Shown here one piece after another: positions 46,629-58,622 of a stretch of DNA of 64,000 nt (position 1 is its first letter; each line of letters starts with the position of its first letter). The DNA is from Ulota crispa (lineage: Eukaryota > Streptophyta > Bryopsida > Orthotrichales > Orthotrichaceae). Location of the stretch: positions 24,390,002 through 24,454,001 of the forward strand of contig OY987242.1 of NCBI GenBank assembly GCA_963920765.1, given 5' to 3'. The translations under genes and the position numbers were made by a program. The notes below the pieces were generated by a model. That model saw only the letters and a program-made list of their open reading frames with translations. It did no database searches and was not told where the DNA came from.

Positions 46629-46953
46629 TAACCCCTAAACGCCGGGAAGGCCCTTTGCAGCCGTAGGGTTTCGTATTCTACGTATTGTAGTTCACCCGGC
46701 ATTTCTGGGGTCCATGCAATGCTTACCTGGCGAGAGGGGTGTTTGCTTGGATTTAGCTGTTGTCAGTGGGTGGCGGGAGCATATGAACGTTGGCGGGACT
46801 GTAAGCTTCGGATTCTTTGCTTTTGGTTTACAGCTCTCCGTTGCAATTTGCTTGGAAAATGTCAGGGCAACACAATGAGATTGGGAGGATGTATCGTCAG
46901 TTGCGTTGTGATTATGGCGCAGATTGTTGTTGTATTGAATTTAAGTTAGCCAA

Positions 46954-48553
46954 TTGGGGTTTCTTGATTCATGCTGCTCCTGTGCTTTAGCCACAACGGT
47001 GGGAGCTTATTTGGGAGATTTCAATGCAATTCAAGGAGAAGATGTTGCGGCGGCGGAATTGATGAAGCGCCGGTGTGGGCTGAGATATTGTTGGGCGCTT
47101 TTAGATGCTACATTTAGGTGCTGCTTCCATGTCGTCAAAATGGAGCAACCAAACGCGCCTTTGCACTTACAAGAGGAAGCCAACGTCCTGCAAGCTTGGG
47201 CGCGTTCCTGTGGAGCCAGCAGTGCGCAGCAGGTGCGCGTTCTCTCATTTATGGATGTGCGCTGGTTCTGCAGCATACCACCACCACCCCGCACTCATAG
47301 GAAGCCTCTTACGCTAGAGCATGTCTGGCTTTGTTATCTCTTTTGAAGACAAATCCAGCAGACTCTTGGTTGGACGGCCCGGCAAGAGGAGAACGATCTA
47401 GAGGGTTTCAAAAGTGAGGTCAACCAAATCATCTGGAGCAAACTATTTCTGGACCTCGACAATTGTGAATATGGTGCGGTTGCAACTGGAAGCAAGGAAG
47501 CAAGCTACAGCGCGCATGAAGAATGTGGCAACACGGAAGCACGGTCAAGCTTTGACGTCCCTTGACGGCGGTTTAGGACATGAGAACTAAGCATCAGATG
47601 CGATGACTCCAGCTCCAATGCTCCAATCGTGCCTGCTAGGTTTAGCCGGAACTCCTGCAATTGAATTTCAAGCACCTGCACAACTTGTTGCTGTGATGGG
47701 CGAGGATCCCCCATTTGGGAGCCAGGAGTCCTTTCTAACGCCACCTAGGAGCCCTTCTTGCAGCACGCACACTTGGGAGAAGACCACGCCAGTGAAGGCC
47801 AAGCCTTCCGAACTTTTCGTCCTTCACGTGAGAGCAAGTCCTCAACCTCTGCCAATGTCTCGAGATCACTCCAACATAATTGTCAGCAGGAGACAGTTGG
47901 AGGAGGCGATTTGCCAAAAGATTCCTTGTCGAAAAAGAGGGCAAGGACTAATGAAGAGGAGATTAGATAATCTTGCCCTCAAATTCAAAGGCAATACTAA
48001 GCCGGGCGGTGAGGACATGGGCTTGCAACATCCCCGCGGTAGTGGCAAGCGACAAACCAAGTTATCAGCGCAGAGGCAAGAAGCACCTCTAGAATGGGAG
48101 CCTCCTCGAATTGAGCTCAGAGGGAGGAGCCCCGTTGCAACGCGATGGAGAGCCAATGCCCTTGGGACAATACCCCGTGCTCCCGCCGCTATTGACATTG
48201 CAGGGGACATGCCAATGACTAAAGGCCCTATTGAAGAGGAGGGCAATTTTTCCACTATGATGGACTGGCCAGAAGGGCCCCTCCACTCTATAGGTAACCC
48301 CACTCACAACCTTTTGTTTTCCTACCATGATTTATTCAACCACAAACCATGCTTCCAGTTTTTGTGCATTCACCTCCTCAATTCAATCTTTGCCAAGGAA
48401 CATTATGCCCAGAAAATAGCTTGTCAACGTCCAAGTTCAGACGTCAGAATTGGATTTGTTCTTGGTGGGCGATGGCCAGGTTATTTTTGGTGCAGGCAAG
48501 TCTTTGCTCTACCACCGTGTCTTAGGCATGTGTGCCTTCACCTTAAATGTTGA
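46954..48553 (+). pseudogene. Unrecognised open frames upstream of the piggyBac transposase
   Basis: Two plus-strand frames, 46954-47346 (130 aa) and 47603-48553 (316 aa), lie inside the element before the transposase. The 316-aa frame is Pro, Arg and Ser-rich, with basic stretches (CRKRGQGLMKRR) and a Pro-rich start; no known domain is recognised. A possible donor (ATAG then GTAACC) lies at 48289-48291. They could be 5' exons of the transposase transcript, a second element protein or captured host sequence. Codon use is not AT-rich like the flanks. Confidence 0.35.
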
Positions 48554-48729
48554 TGGGGCCATACGCACTTGCTCCATTTCAGTGCCTGATACCAGCGGTT
48601 GCAATGCAGGTTTAGGGGAGGGGACTTAGCGTACGTTGTTTGCTGAGGAGGTCAACAACATGGAAAGTGCCGCGGTTGAAGATTCAGCGCTAGCAGCAAA
48701 AGAGTCCTCCAATGAGGATTCTGAGTGGA

Positions 48730-51700
48730 TGTGAGTCCCAGATTCAGCACCCAAAGTCTTGAATTACTTTTTTGTTTTACTTAACTTTGAAATTACATTA
48801 ATATAAGTGGAAGAGCCATTTATGTTGATTTAGATTAGTTAAACCAAATGGTTAGCGGTACGCCATTTACCCTACTTCATTTGTTATGTCATTAGGAGAG
48901 GTTTAGTGAGATTTAGTAGTTTTTAGTTAGTTTGAGCAATACACCTACTAGGGGGCTTGGGATCCCCTCCAAAAGTCCCCACTAGCCTAATTAGAGAGGG
49001 TTAGATTAGTTATGCCATGGCTAAGGGCCACATCACCTAGCCAAGTCACATTGTCAATTTGGTGCGTCCACACCTAAGGTTTCCAAGACCTTCCACTTTT
49101 CAGAGAGCTTGATTCCAAGCAATTAACCCTACTAGGCTACCAGTCGGCCCCGGTCAAAGGAGGTTGACAAATGGCAATAAAATGCCACCAAAATTCATGG
49201 AAGATTTTCTCAACAATTTATGAAGATTCCCCAAGTTTCAAGTTGTTTCGATAGCACCAAGACTTCGAACAGCGACATCCATCCAATTTCAAGAACGTGC
49301 GCGGCATCCAATTTCAAGATTGTATCCATTTGGAGCTCAATTGACAAAAGCAAGGAGTGTTTCTTGGCTCCCCCAACAATGTTGGAAGACCTCAGGAAGT
49401 CAATTTCTCAAGTTGGGATGAATTCCCAATTCTGGGTTTTTCATCCATCCACCCCTAATCCTTCATTCTAGTTTCCTGATGCCCTATAGCTCAGAATTGG
49501 AAGTGTGAACAACCAAAACCAGCTATTTTGGGTCCAAAGAATCCAATTCCACTATTTTTTTGTTGTTTGGAGCTATGTTCCAAAAGTTATGGCAAATTCA
49601 TCCAGATTTCATCCATTTTTTGTTTTTCTTAGATTTTAGGTTGATTTCAAGGGATCTATGGATCTCCTAAATAGAGGGCCGAGGTGGCCCCCCCTCAAAA
49701 GTATAAAGGGAGGCCCACCCCCTCCCAAAACACACACTCCTTGGCCACTTACTACTTGTCATCATTCATTACTTGCAATTCCTCTTCTCAACATTTGGGC
49801 CCATTCCTTGTCCTTCACCACTTTTGTCTTGCCAAGCCCTTAGCCCTCTCTCCTTTGCACTTAGTAGAACACACCTCTTCCCTTGCATAAGTCATACTAA
49901 CCCCTAGGAAGTTGGATTACGATTGGCAATGCTGCTCTTTCATACTTCTTAGAAGTCCTAATCACGTCCAAGTCAATAGTTAGTTAGAGTAAGAGCCTTT
50001 ACCTGAGCCTTAGCTTATCAGCCACTATCAGAGCTCGATACCAAAACAAGCCCTCCTAGCAGTTCATTGGGAATCCTTTTAGCTCAGCCTCATTCGGCTA
50101 GCTCTCTCAATTCCCTTGAAACTCTCTAAGATGTCACTCAACCGCCCAAACTCACCTAACCAGTGGCTTGCCATGCTCGCAAGTTTGCATCCAATTGGTG
50201 ACCAGTACCTCCACCAAAATCTCACTAAGCAGCGGCTGCAAGGCTAAGGCAGTTACTAGTTCTCTTGAGTTCACGGCCCTTAGTCTCAGCTCTCCCTGCT
50301 AAGCCAGCGGCAACTGCCCACATGCTCTCAAGCTCACGGCCCCCAGTCTCACGCCCTTGCCGGCTGCTCACATTCTCTTGAGCTCATAAATTCGATCAGT
50401 CCATCTCCCAGCCAGCTGCTGGTTCCCTTGAGTTTATAACTCCATCTCTCTAGCTCCCCTGTCCAGCGTTAGTGTCGGCTAGCATTCTCTCAAGCTCACA
50501 ATCTATCAGTCTAAGCTCCCCTAGCCGGCTGCTCACATTCCCTCAAGACCACAATTCCATCTATCTAGCCTCTAGTTAGCTGCTAGTTCCCTTGAGCTCA
50601 CATTTCCATTTGTCTAACTTCCAGTCAGCTGCTAGTTCCCTTGAGCTCACAATTCCATCTGTCTAGCTTAGCTAGCATTCTGGTTCTCTCGAAGCTCACG
50701 ATCCATCAGTCTAAGCTCCCCCTGCCAGCTGCTCACATTTCCTTGAGCTCACAATTCCATCTGTCTAACTCCCAGTTAGTTGCTAGTTCCCTTGAGCTAA
50801 CTATTCCATCTATCTAGCTCCCAGTCAGCTGCTAGTTCCCTCAAACTCACAATTCCATCAGTCTAGCTTCTCCTATCCAGCCAGCATTCTTTCAAAGCTC
50901 ACGACCCATCAGTCTAGCCCCAGCCAGCATTCTGGTTCCCTCGAGCTCACAATTCCATCAGTCTAGCCTAGCTAGCATTCTCTCAAAGCTCACAATCTAT
51001 TAGTCTAGTCCCAACCAGCATTCTGATTCCCTCAAGCTCACAATTCCCACCAGTCTAGCTTCCCTTGTCGGCTGCTAGCATTCTCTCAGAGCTCACAATC
51101 CATCAGTCTAGCCTTCCTTGTCTAGCTAGCATTCTCTCAAAGCTCACGACCCCATTAGCCTAGCTTCCCCTGTTAGCGCTAGTTCCCTCTAGAGCTCACA
51201 AATTCCCCTATCAAGCAGCATTCTCTTGAGCTTACGATCCATCAGTCTAGCTCCCTCGTCAAGATACTAGTACCCTTGAGCTCACAATCTATCAATCTAG
51301 CTCCCCACAAGCCAGCGGCAGCTGCTAGTTCTCTTGGAACTCACGAATCCCATCAGCGGCAACAGCTGCGTCGCATCCCACGTGGCCAACGGCGACGGCG
51401 ACAGCGAGCCCCAGCACGCCTTCAATGCCTGACCCCCTTTGCCAGTTCTCTCAGCTAGTCTTTCCAGCCGGTCCTCCCCGCCGATCCTTGGCTGCCGCTC
51501 TCCAATCAGCGGCCCCTGCTCCCTGAGCCTGCCAACCCTGCCAAGGTCAAAGGTCTGTCCTCCCTCTTAGAGATATTTTCTGATTCTTTTGAATTGTTTA
51601 ATCACGGCCTTAATTGCCTTTGTCAACCCCTTGGATAGCCTAAGTAAAATACACATTGCTCCAAAGCATGAGGGATCTTTGTCATTTAGAAGCATTACAT

Positions 51701-52290
51701 TGCGTCATAGCAAGCACGTAAAGTCACATCTGTTATATTTTGACCATTGACCAAACAAGGAGGCATTCCTTGGCATCCGAGCACAAGTGTGACTAATCTA
51801 GGGATTAGTATAATCCTCAACTCGTGTGGCTAGAAGCTGGTTTATGTTGTGATTATTTGTCACAAGGTAATTACGTAAACCGGGCCATTAAGAAGGGTTA
51901 CTTTAGCAATCCCCTAGAGTGTTATGATTATTCGTCCCTAGAGTAGGATTATTGTACGTTGATCCTGCACCATCATACCACGGAGAAATGGAGGCCATTC
52001 ATGATCAAGATGTAGGGTATGTGAACCTCCATGACGAGGTATGATTACTCAAGCCCCCATTCAAATTGACCATGGAACCCCGCATGGGAAATTCTAAATA
52101 GATCGTCCTCTTCTTTGCTCATCATTGTATGTTGTAGGCTTATTAGTAGAGATCCATTGCTTGGAAGGCATCTTTAGTTGGAAATCTACAACCAAACCCA
52201 TCTTCTTGCTGCTATTGCTCATTTCCCAATTTTGTTAGAACCTAGTTGTGCTTAGGCTTACTTCTCAAGGGGGAGGTTTGAGCACTCACA
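48730..52290. mobile_element. LTR-type insertion (solo LTR or non-autonomous retroelement), 3,561 bp
   Basis: It begins TGTGAGTCCC and ends GCACTCACA, so it has TG...CA ends with a 7-bp inverted terminal match. GTGGA is duplicated at 48725-48729 and 52291-52295. Removing it plus one target copy restores the transposase reading frame. No gag or pol coding is seen. A TATA-like GTATAAAGGG lies at 49700, and a purine run AAGGGGGAGG just before the right end. The middle is a tandem array. Confidence 0.78.
50040..51340. repeat. About 49-bp degenerate tandem array inside the LTR-type insertion
   Basis: Units such as GCTAGTTCCCTTGAGCTCAC followed by ATTCCATCTGTCTAGCT and CCAGTCAGCT repeat some 20 times with length variation. 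It is pyrimidine-rich on the plus strand and non-coding. Confidence 0.85.
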
Positions 52291-55200
52291 GTGGACGGCG
52301 GAGTACAATAACTTTGACGTCGACTACGCCAACAAGGGAATTGCCTCCAACATAAATCAAGAGGATTACAACAAGGATCCATTGCGGGAGCTAGGGATGT
52401 ATGATTCTGAGGAGGGTTTGAGCAGTTGGCAATTTGATAGATTGTTCAGTGATGATCAATGGCAACACTTGTCTATGTCATTGAAGCAAAATACCCTCAA
52501 CTTCTCGGGACCAGCACCTGGCCCAACGAAGCCAATGTCAGACCATCCAGTGGAGTACTTCCGCCGCTTCTGGCCATCAGAAACACTGCATTGCATCGTG
52601 CAGGAGACAAACAGGTTCGGTTTTTCTTTTGAAGTACTTGCGTTTCATCTCCATTTGAATGGGGTAGGTAGGGAGTTTGAAATTGTATTGTTGTTGTTAT
52701 CAGGGCAATATCATCCTTGTCTACTTTGCATGGCCTACGTTTTTTTTGAAGTTCTCCCTGACATATGAATGCCTGGCGCTTGAAATTTGTTGATCTAGAT
52801 ATGCGGAGCAACCTTTGGAATTGGACGCATCACTTACTAACGGCCATCGAGATCGAAAACCAATTAATGTAGAAGAGCTACTTGCTTAGTTTGGAATACT
52901 GATATTGATGGGTCTAAAAGAACTCCCACATCTTCAATGCTACTGGAACCGGCGGTCCTTCTACACTTGCCCCCTCATCTCCAAAGCCATGCGTAGGGAT
53001 TGCTTTGAGGCCATTGTCAGGTGCATGCACTTGGTGGACAACAACAAAGTTGTGAGTGATTGAATTGACCCAACTTATGACAAAATTGGAAAGACCCGAT
53101 GGCTTTGTGAATCATTCACTAAGATCTCACAGGCTTTATACAACAATGAGCAAGTTGTCATCGTTGATGAAATTATGATCCCCTATAAAGGACAATTTTG
53201 CAACACTCGCCAATACATGAAATCAAAACCCGTGAAGTTTGGTGTGAAGGTGTAGGCCCTAGCAAACTCCAAGAGCAGGTACTGAAATTTATCAGAGCAC
53301 TTTCCATTGAATCATGCGATTGAGAATTTCTGGTTTGTTTTATATTATTTCAGCCCTTCATTTTCATTGAATCCTATGGTTCATAAGTATTGGTTCCTCT
53401 CCTACTATTTCAGCCGCTTGCTTTTCATTGAATGATGGGATTTAGGGTTCATGTTGATATCCAATTGCTGCAATAGTTCTAAAAGTGTGGAGGCAAGCGT
53501 TCTTTGAAAAATCACTTGTGAAGTTCTAACCCAATGAAAGTTTGGTTGAAAGTGAGTTTTTTGTGATTCAGAAAAGTTATAATGAATCGCCTTGTTCCCA
53601 TGTGCAGGTATGTATCAAACATTATGGTTTACTTGGGTGCCGACAATGAAAGGTGTGAGGGAGATTCGGTTGGCAAAGATGCTATTTTGACAGCAGTAGC
53701 CGGTTTGGAGGAACTCAGACACTTTGTTATTACCGATAACTTCTTCACGTCCCTGCATTTGTTCATGGAGCTTTTGCAACGTGGATTCTGGGCAACGCAG
53801 ACCTGCATGAAGACAAAGAAGGGGTTTCCTCCAAGCCTTGCAGGATTTGCACATACGGACTTGCCCGAGCGAGGCCATTTGGTGGTCAAGATGCATCACA
53901 GCCGCACCATAGCCGCCATCTGCTAGATAGATGCAAAGCCCATGTACCTTCTATCAACGGCATGTGATCCAGTTGGGGAAGATTCATTTGCAGGATGTTG
54001 GATTGGAAGAGAGCAGGTGGACTTTTCTACTTCACCAATATTGTTGCAGTACCAAGCGAGGATGCATGGGGTCAATTTGGTGGATCAATAGCGCCAAGAG
54101 TATACCACTCAGCTATAGAGCCACAATTCGTGGCACCGTCTCTTTTGTTTGTATTGGATTCCAGTTTGTAGAATTCTTATATTTTATATGCATGTGATTG
54201 TCGCGCGTTGGGTTTACCAGTGAAGTCGCGCTTGTCGTGGCACTATTTCGTAGCAAAAGAGCTTATTTGCCCTAAGATTGCCCCAGCTTGGATTTGTGGC
54301 CCTCTCCATAACCTTGCTGCGGGAGGCCTTCACTTCAATTCTGGACATCTTTGGCAGTTTTGCTGCCGATGCTGAGTTTGTGACCGGCGGACTAGGCAGT
54401 TGTGCACAAGTTGCAGTGGAGTTTTTATTTGCGAGGGGGCTTGCTTCGGAGCAATGCACACCCAGCGTGCATACATATCAGCCGACAAAGCAGTGTGACC
54501 AAGGCTTGCGGGGGCCATCAACAACGCCATTTCATTTAGTGCATTGGTTTGTCTTCAGCCATGAGCAGGCACCGTGTAAACCAAGTAACTAGGCTGTCAA
54601 AGTGGGTTTCCCAATGTATGGCATGATGCTAGTTTTTTTCCTTCAACTTTCTTGTTAGGTAGTGTAGCATTGTAGGTTGTTCATCATCCGACCAGTTTCA
54701 GACAGACGAAGGCACCTAAGAGTGATTTCCAATCGATAGCAATTCCCAGGGCATGCCAATTGAGGATGCGGTCACGCTAGGCTTCCTTCTGGTTCTTTGT
54801 ACTGTCGGAGTCGAGTAAACCAATCACAACTAGGAAGCTGGGATTGAAGCTCTTTGCAATGACACCTTTTGCATGTAGTGTTTGTAGGAGTTACAAACCA
54901 TGGAAATGCAAGCTGTGCATTACCTGGGTCCATGTTTGTAATCGTCTTAGCTATTATGAACTGGAAGACCATAGAGGTCAAATTTTTCTTTGTGAAACTT
55001 GAACTCCAGGTTTTGTAACACCGTGAAGGTTCGGCATTTCTCAATTTCTTCTGAAATGCAGTTTGTTACATAGAGTAGAGGTACACCGGGTCTCTTTTTC
55101 TTTTGCTATGCACATTGGTTGCAACGCTACTCTTTCAGCCTTCATCATTGGAAAACATAGAGGAAGCGGTTGCGGTGGTTGGAGGCGGAAGAAGACCGCC

Positions 55201-55505
55201 TAACGACACCAAATACCCCGCCTGCCCCTGACTCCCAACTTCAGCGTTTAGTTAGCCAGGTGGGCTGGCCACATCAGCGAGCATCCACATCCCAACATGC
55301 CAGCTCATGGCGTATGGATACGCCGACCTCCCACATCTCCGGGCGAGCCCACTTTTCAAACTCGAAAGGCCCAACAAAAATCAACCATTGGATCAAGGAC
55401 AATACTCGATCGCGGCCCACATGTGGCTCTCCAAAATTCACACCCAGCCATATTTTCTAGATACGGTACAATACCAAGAGTCCCCGACTGGCATTTAAGG
55501 GTTAA

Positions 55506-56452
55506 GCACAATGTCTCATTAGAGCACGACTTTGTTCTCCATTCCACTAGGCCAAATTCCTATTTGGGTAGCGGCAAGCAATGTTGGGAGCAATTTTGAA
55601 CTTCCCGGTAAGAAAGTCTGACATCTCATTTCAACCGCTTTTTTGGAGTGCATGCTGCCTTTACATTTTTCCTAAAACTATTATAGGCACCCCTCAGTCC
55701 AATGGGATAATAAATAATTTTAGGCCCAACTACGCAAAACATCTCCTCAGCAAGAAAATGATTCTTACTTTTTATTTGCGCATTCCAATTTCAAACTTTA
55801 CCCATGCAATAATTTTTTTTTGTTCATAAAACATTCCTTTATAGTAAAGAATTTTTTGTTCTACACCCATAAAGATTTTCACTCACACAATAAAAGGAAT
55901 GACATTGTTTTCTCTTGCAAAATAATATTGATTATTTTTACCTACACAAAAAATTTATCCACATAGTAACTATTCACTTAGTTTTTTAATATATTTTTAT
56001 TTTTAGCCCACACAACTTTGCTACATTTTTTTATTATTTACCCACGCATTTTTTTACACATACAACTTTTTACCCATACATTTTTTTCTCACGCAGATTT
56101 TTATCTACACAAATTTTTACCTACGCACGTTTTTACCTATGTAAGTTTTTAACCCATGCAAGTTTTTAACCTAAGCAAGTTTTTACCTATGTAAGTTTTT
56201 AACCCATGCAAGTTTTTAACCTAAGCAAGTTTTTACCCAAGGAGGTTTATTTACCCATGCATTAAAGGGATTGTGGTAAAAAGATCACCAAATTGGTAAA
56301 TTTTATTTTGTTATGTATAGACTAGGTATTTTGGAAATTTTGGCCAATTTTTATCTTGTAAATTTAAATTATAATTGGTATTTTGACATTTTCATTTCAT
56401 TAGTTTTTGCTAATTTTGGATTTCCTAACTTGTTGGCAATAATAGATGCATC
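55506..56452. repeat. AT-rich region with TTTTTACC-type repeats
   Basis: Many short repeats of TTTTTACCTACACAA-like sequence occupy 55850-56260. A 49-50-bp unit (TTTTTACCTATGTAAG, TTTTTAACCCATGCAAG, TTTTTAACCTAAGCAAG) is present twice at about 56128-56230. No gene. Confidence 0.7.
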
Positions 56453-57217
56453 TTAACCCCTCAACGTGTTTAGTGGACTAAAAGTGTCTTCACATGATCT
56501 TAGAGGTTTGTTTGAGGCATTGGATTTAATTTTTTGGCCTTGTTATGAACTACAATTACGAAGGTATTCTAGTGGTCCATGCAAGTGGAGTAGTAGCAAG
56601 GCAAGCCAAATATTCTACAAGTATCTCATGATCTAGAGTCTTGATTGGGTGATGAAACACCATCCCCGGTGTGGTGGCAAGCAACATCTTACAAGTTTCA
56701 ATTGCTCACTATTCCTTGCAAGCTTTCTTGCATGTTCTTTGTGGTAGCGGGTACTAAGTCAATAAGGGTTCAAGCATATTCTAGACCCTTGTTGTGGAAA
56801 CCCTAACCAATTATGTCAATCGCTGTTTTCCGTGCAATAGCCGTTTGAAGCCCTAAAACTTAACATACAAAGAAGCACAATCTTCTCTAATTTGCAGATG
56901 TGTGCATTCACATCTAATCTTGCTACTCTCCAAAATTGAGATGAATCCAAGGCTTATAGAATTTTGTAAAAATCATTAAATAACAGCTACCTACCAGAAA
57001 ATGAGATTTTGCCATCACATGTTGTTTGATTAGATATTATAATCTCCCATCTTCCAAGATTAACTGTTCCCAAAATTTCCAAGCCGTTTTGTAAGTAGGT
57101 GTTCCACTATTTTCTAATGGTCACTTTTTGAGAACCATCTAATTGACAGATACAATGCAGCAAAATCGCAAGTCTCCCTAAACTTTGGTGAAAATGACCT
57201 CGGCGCCTGGGGGTTAA
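56453..57217. mobile_element. Possible piggyBac-like MITE, 765 bp
   Basis: TTAACCCCTCAACG at left and GGCGCCTGGGGGTTAA at right; TTAA at both ends, but the inverted match beyond CCCC is weak. No interior homology to the other copies was noticed. Confidence 0.45.
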
Positions 57218-58622
57218 AGGCTCACTTTATACTAAGACTTAGGCTTATTTTTGTGGTGGCTCAATGCACAATCCTATTAATAGTTCAATAGGTTGGAACC
57301 AAAATTTGATCAAGCCCTAGTGTAATGTCTTTGGTAGAAAGCTCTCAACAACCGCTTTTGCAACAATATCTTTTGAGCCCTATTTGAAGAAAATTTGCAA
57401 GTTTTAATACTTGCTATCGTAAACCACATCATTAGAGTGACTAATAGCAAATCGTTTTCAATTAACAAATTTGGAAAATTCCATGTTCAACCCAAACTCC
57501 TTATAAATCATGTTTTTTTTTTAAAACAAGCCGACCAGATTTGCCATTTCATTTTTTTGCAAATAAGCTGCACTTCCATGCACGGGTATAGATCAACTAT
57601 TTATCTTTAGTGGGCTTTACGGCCTCTGAAAATCTGTCCCTGAACATCTGTCCGTGATCATCTGGCCCAATGCCCATCAGTACTAATATGACATGTATTT
57701 TTGAAGCCATGCCATAACATGCATCAGTTGAGTATGATTGATTGGAGCTTTCAACAAACTACCTCTGTACAATTTTGCAAAAGGTCTGCGGTACTCAGGG
57801 TTGCTTTACATGGGTTGCAGTGTTTCTTGATATAGAAATTAACAATAAAATAATAACAAAAAAAAAAAAAAACGAGGATCATTACAACAAACGGACTAAT
57901 TAGGCTGCCTACCTTATTTGCTGAGTATTCACAATATATTGAGAATTTACTTTTACTATTACAATGTTGGTAAGTTTTTGTACAAAGCTTCAACGATAAA
58001 CAACAATAATCTTAAAAAACAGCAATGTTGATTAGCAAAACTATTGCTTGAGTAACAACAATAGCTATCCAATTTCAATCGAGACACTTTCGCAATCATA
58101 TACAAGTAAAGCCTGAGACATGTTTTGTTATTTTTAATCAACAATTTTCTAAAACTGTGTGTCAAGTAAAACAAAAGCCATAGAACATTAGTCCAAGGAC
58201 CAAAGTGATACACACGCATTTTAAAATAAATCCAAAACCATTTTTAAAATCATTTAAGCTTCTGTTCAAACGTAAGAATGCAAATATAAGTATTAACATA
58301 TCATTGATTGTGTCTTGAACAATCGTCAAACATGAATAGGAATTTTCCTCTAAAATGTTCTTGATGTTTTGGATGATATTTTGTGATTGAAAGTTAATTA
58401 GTTAAGTTGCCATTCTTGGGTGGTGCCACAAGCCAACCTAGTATTAATCATTGCTTTTAAAACAAAATTTAAAACTTCAATGGCTTGTCGCACATTCACA
58501 ACATCCACAATAACTATAGCCAATTCCACAAAAAACCTTTTGCTAACATTTGTCAACATACTCAAAACTCACCATCTACATGAGTCTCATTCTACCACAA
58601 CTTGCCTTCCACACAATTTGAC
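57218..58622. other. Intergenic, no gene recognised
   Basis: AT-rich. Open frames here are short and lack splice or domain context. Nothing else identified. Confidence 0.4.

Larger units (their letters stand above)
48661..55002 (+). pseudogene. piggyBac transposase (DDE_Tnp_1_7 type), broken
   Basis: Reading 48661-48729 joins 52291 onwards once the LTR-type insert and one target copy are ignored: an acidic N-terminus (EDSEW, then NFDVDYANKG). Introns 52616-52798 and 53279-53607 have GT-AG ends and keep phase. The core shows the first catalytic Asp in VIVDEIMIPYKG, the second in FVITDNFFTS, and HGVNLVDQ, where the family has GVD, so the third Asp is Asn. Near 54860-54995 is the C-terminal cysteine-rich domain (CSVC, CKLC, HVC). 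In-frame stops occur at 52887, 53061, 53253, 53924, 54089 and 54116; frame is lost around 54150-54800. It cannot encode an active enzyme. Confidence 0.88.
46628..55505 (+). mobile_element. Large piggyBac-type transposon, decayed, with nested LTR-type insertion
   Basis: TTAA at 46628-46631 and 55502-55505. The ends CCCCTAAACGCC and complement of GGCATTTAAGGG form an imperfect inverted repeat of the same type as the short elements here. Inside lies a piggyBac transposase pseudogene. Total 8,878 bp, or about 5.3 kb without the insertion at 48730-52290. The subterminal GGCCCTTTGCAGCC resembles the MITE subterminal GCCCTTTGCGACC. Confidence 0.85.

Noticed and set aside
46990..47040. GDFNAI in the frame at 46954-47346 as a LINE endonuclease motif
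   Set aside because: No other endonuclease or reverse-transcriptase motif is nearby, and the region lies inside a well-bounded piggyBac element.
50040..51340. CRISPR-like array
   Set aside because: The units are degenerate, have no constant repeat with unique spacers, and lie in a plant retroelement.
52382..52768. 128-aa frame as an independent gene
   Set aside because: Its first part is the second portion of the piggyBac transposase, and its end reads into the intron that starts at 52616.
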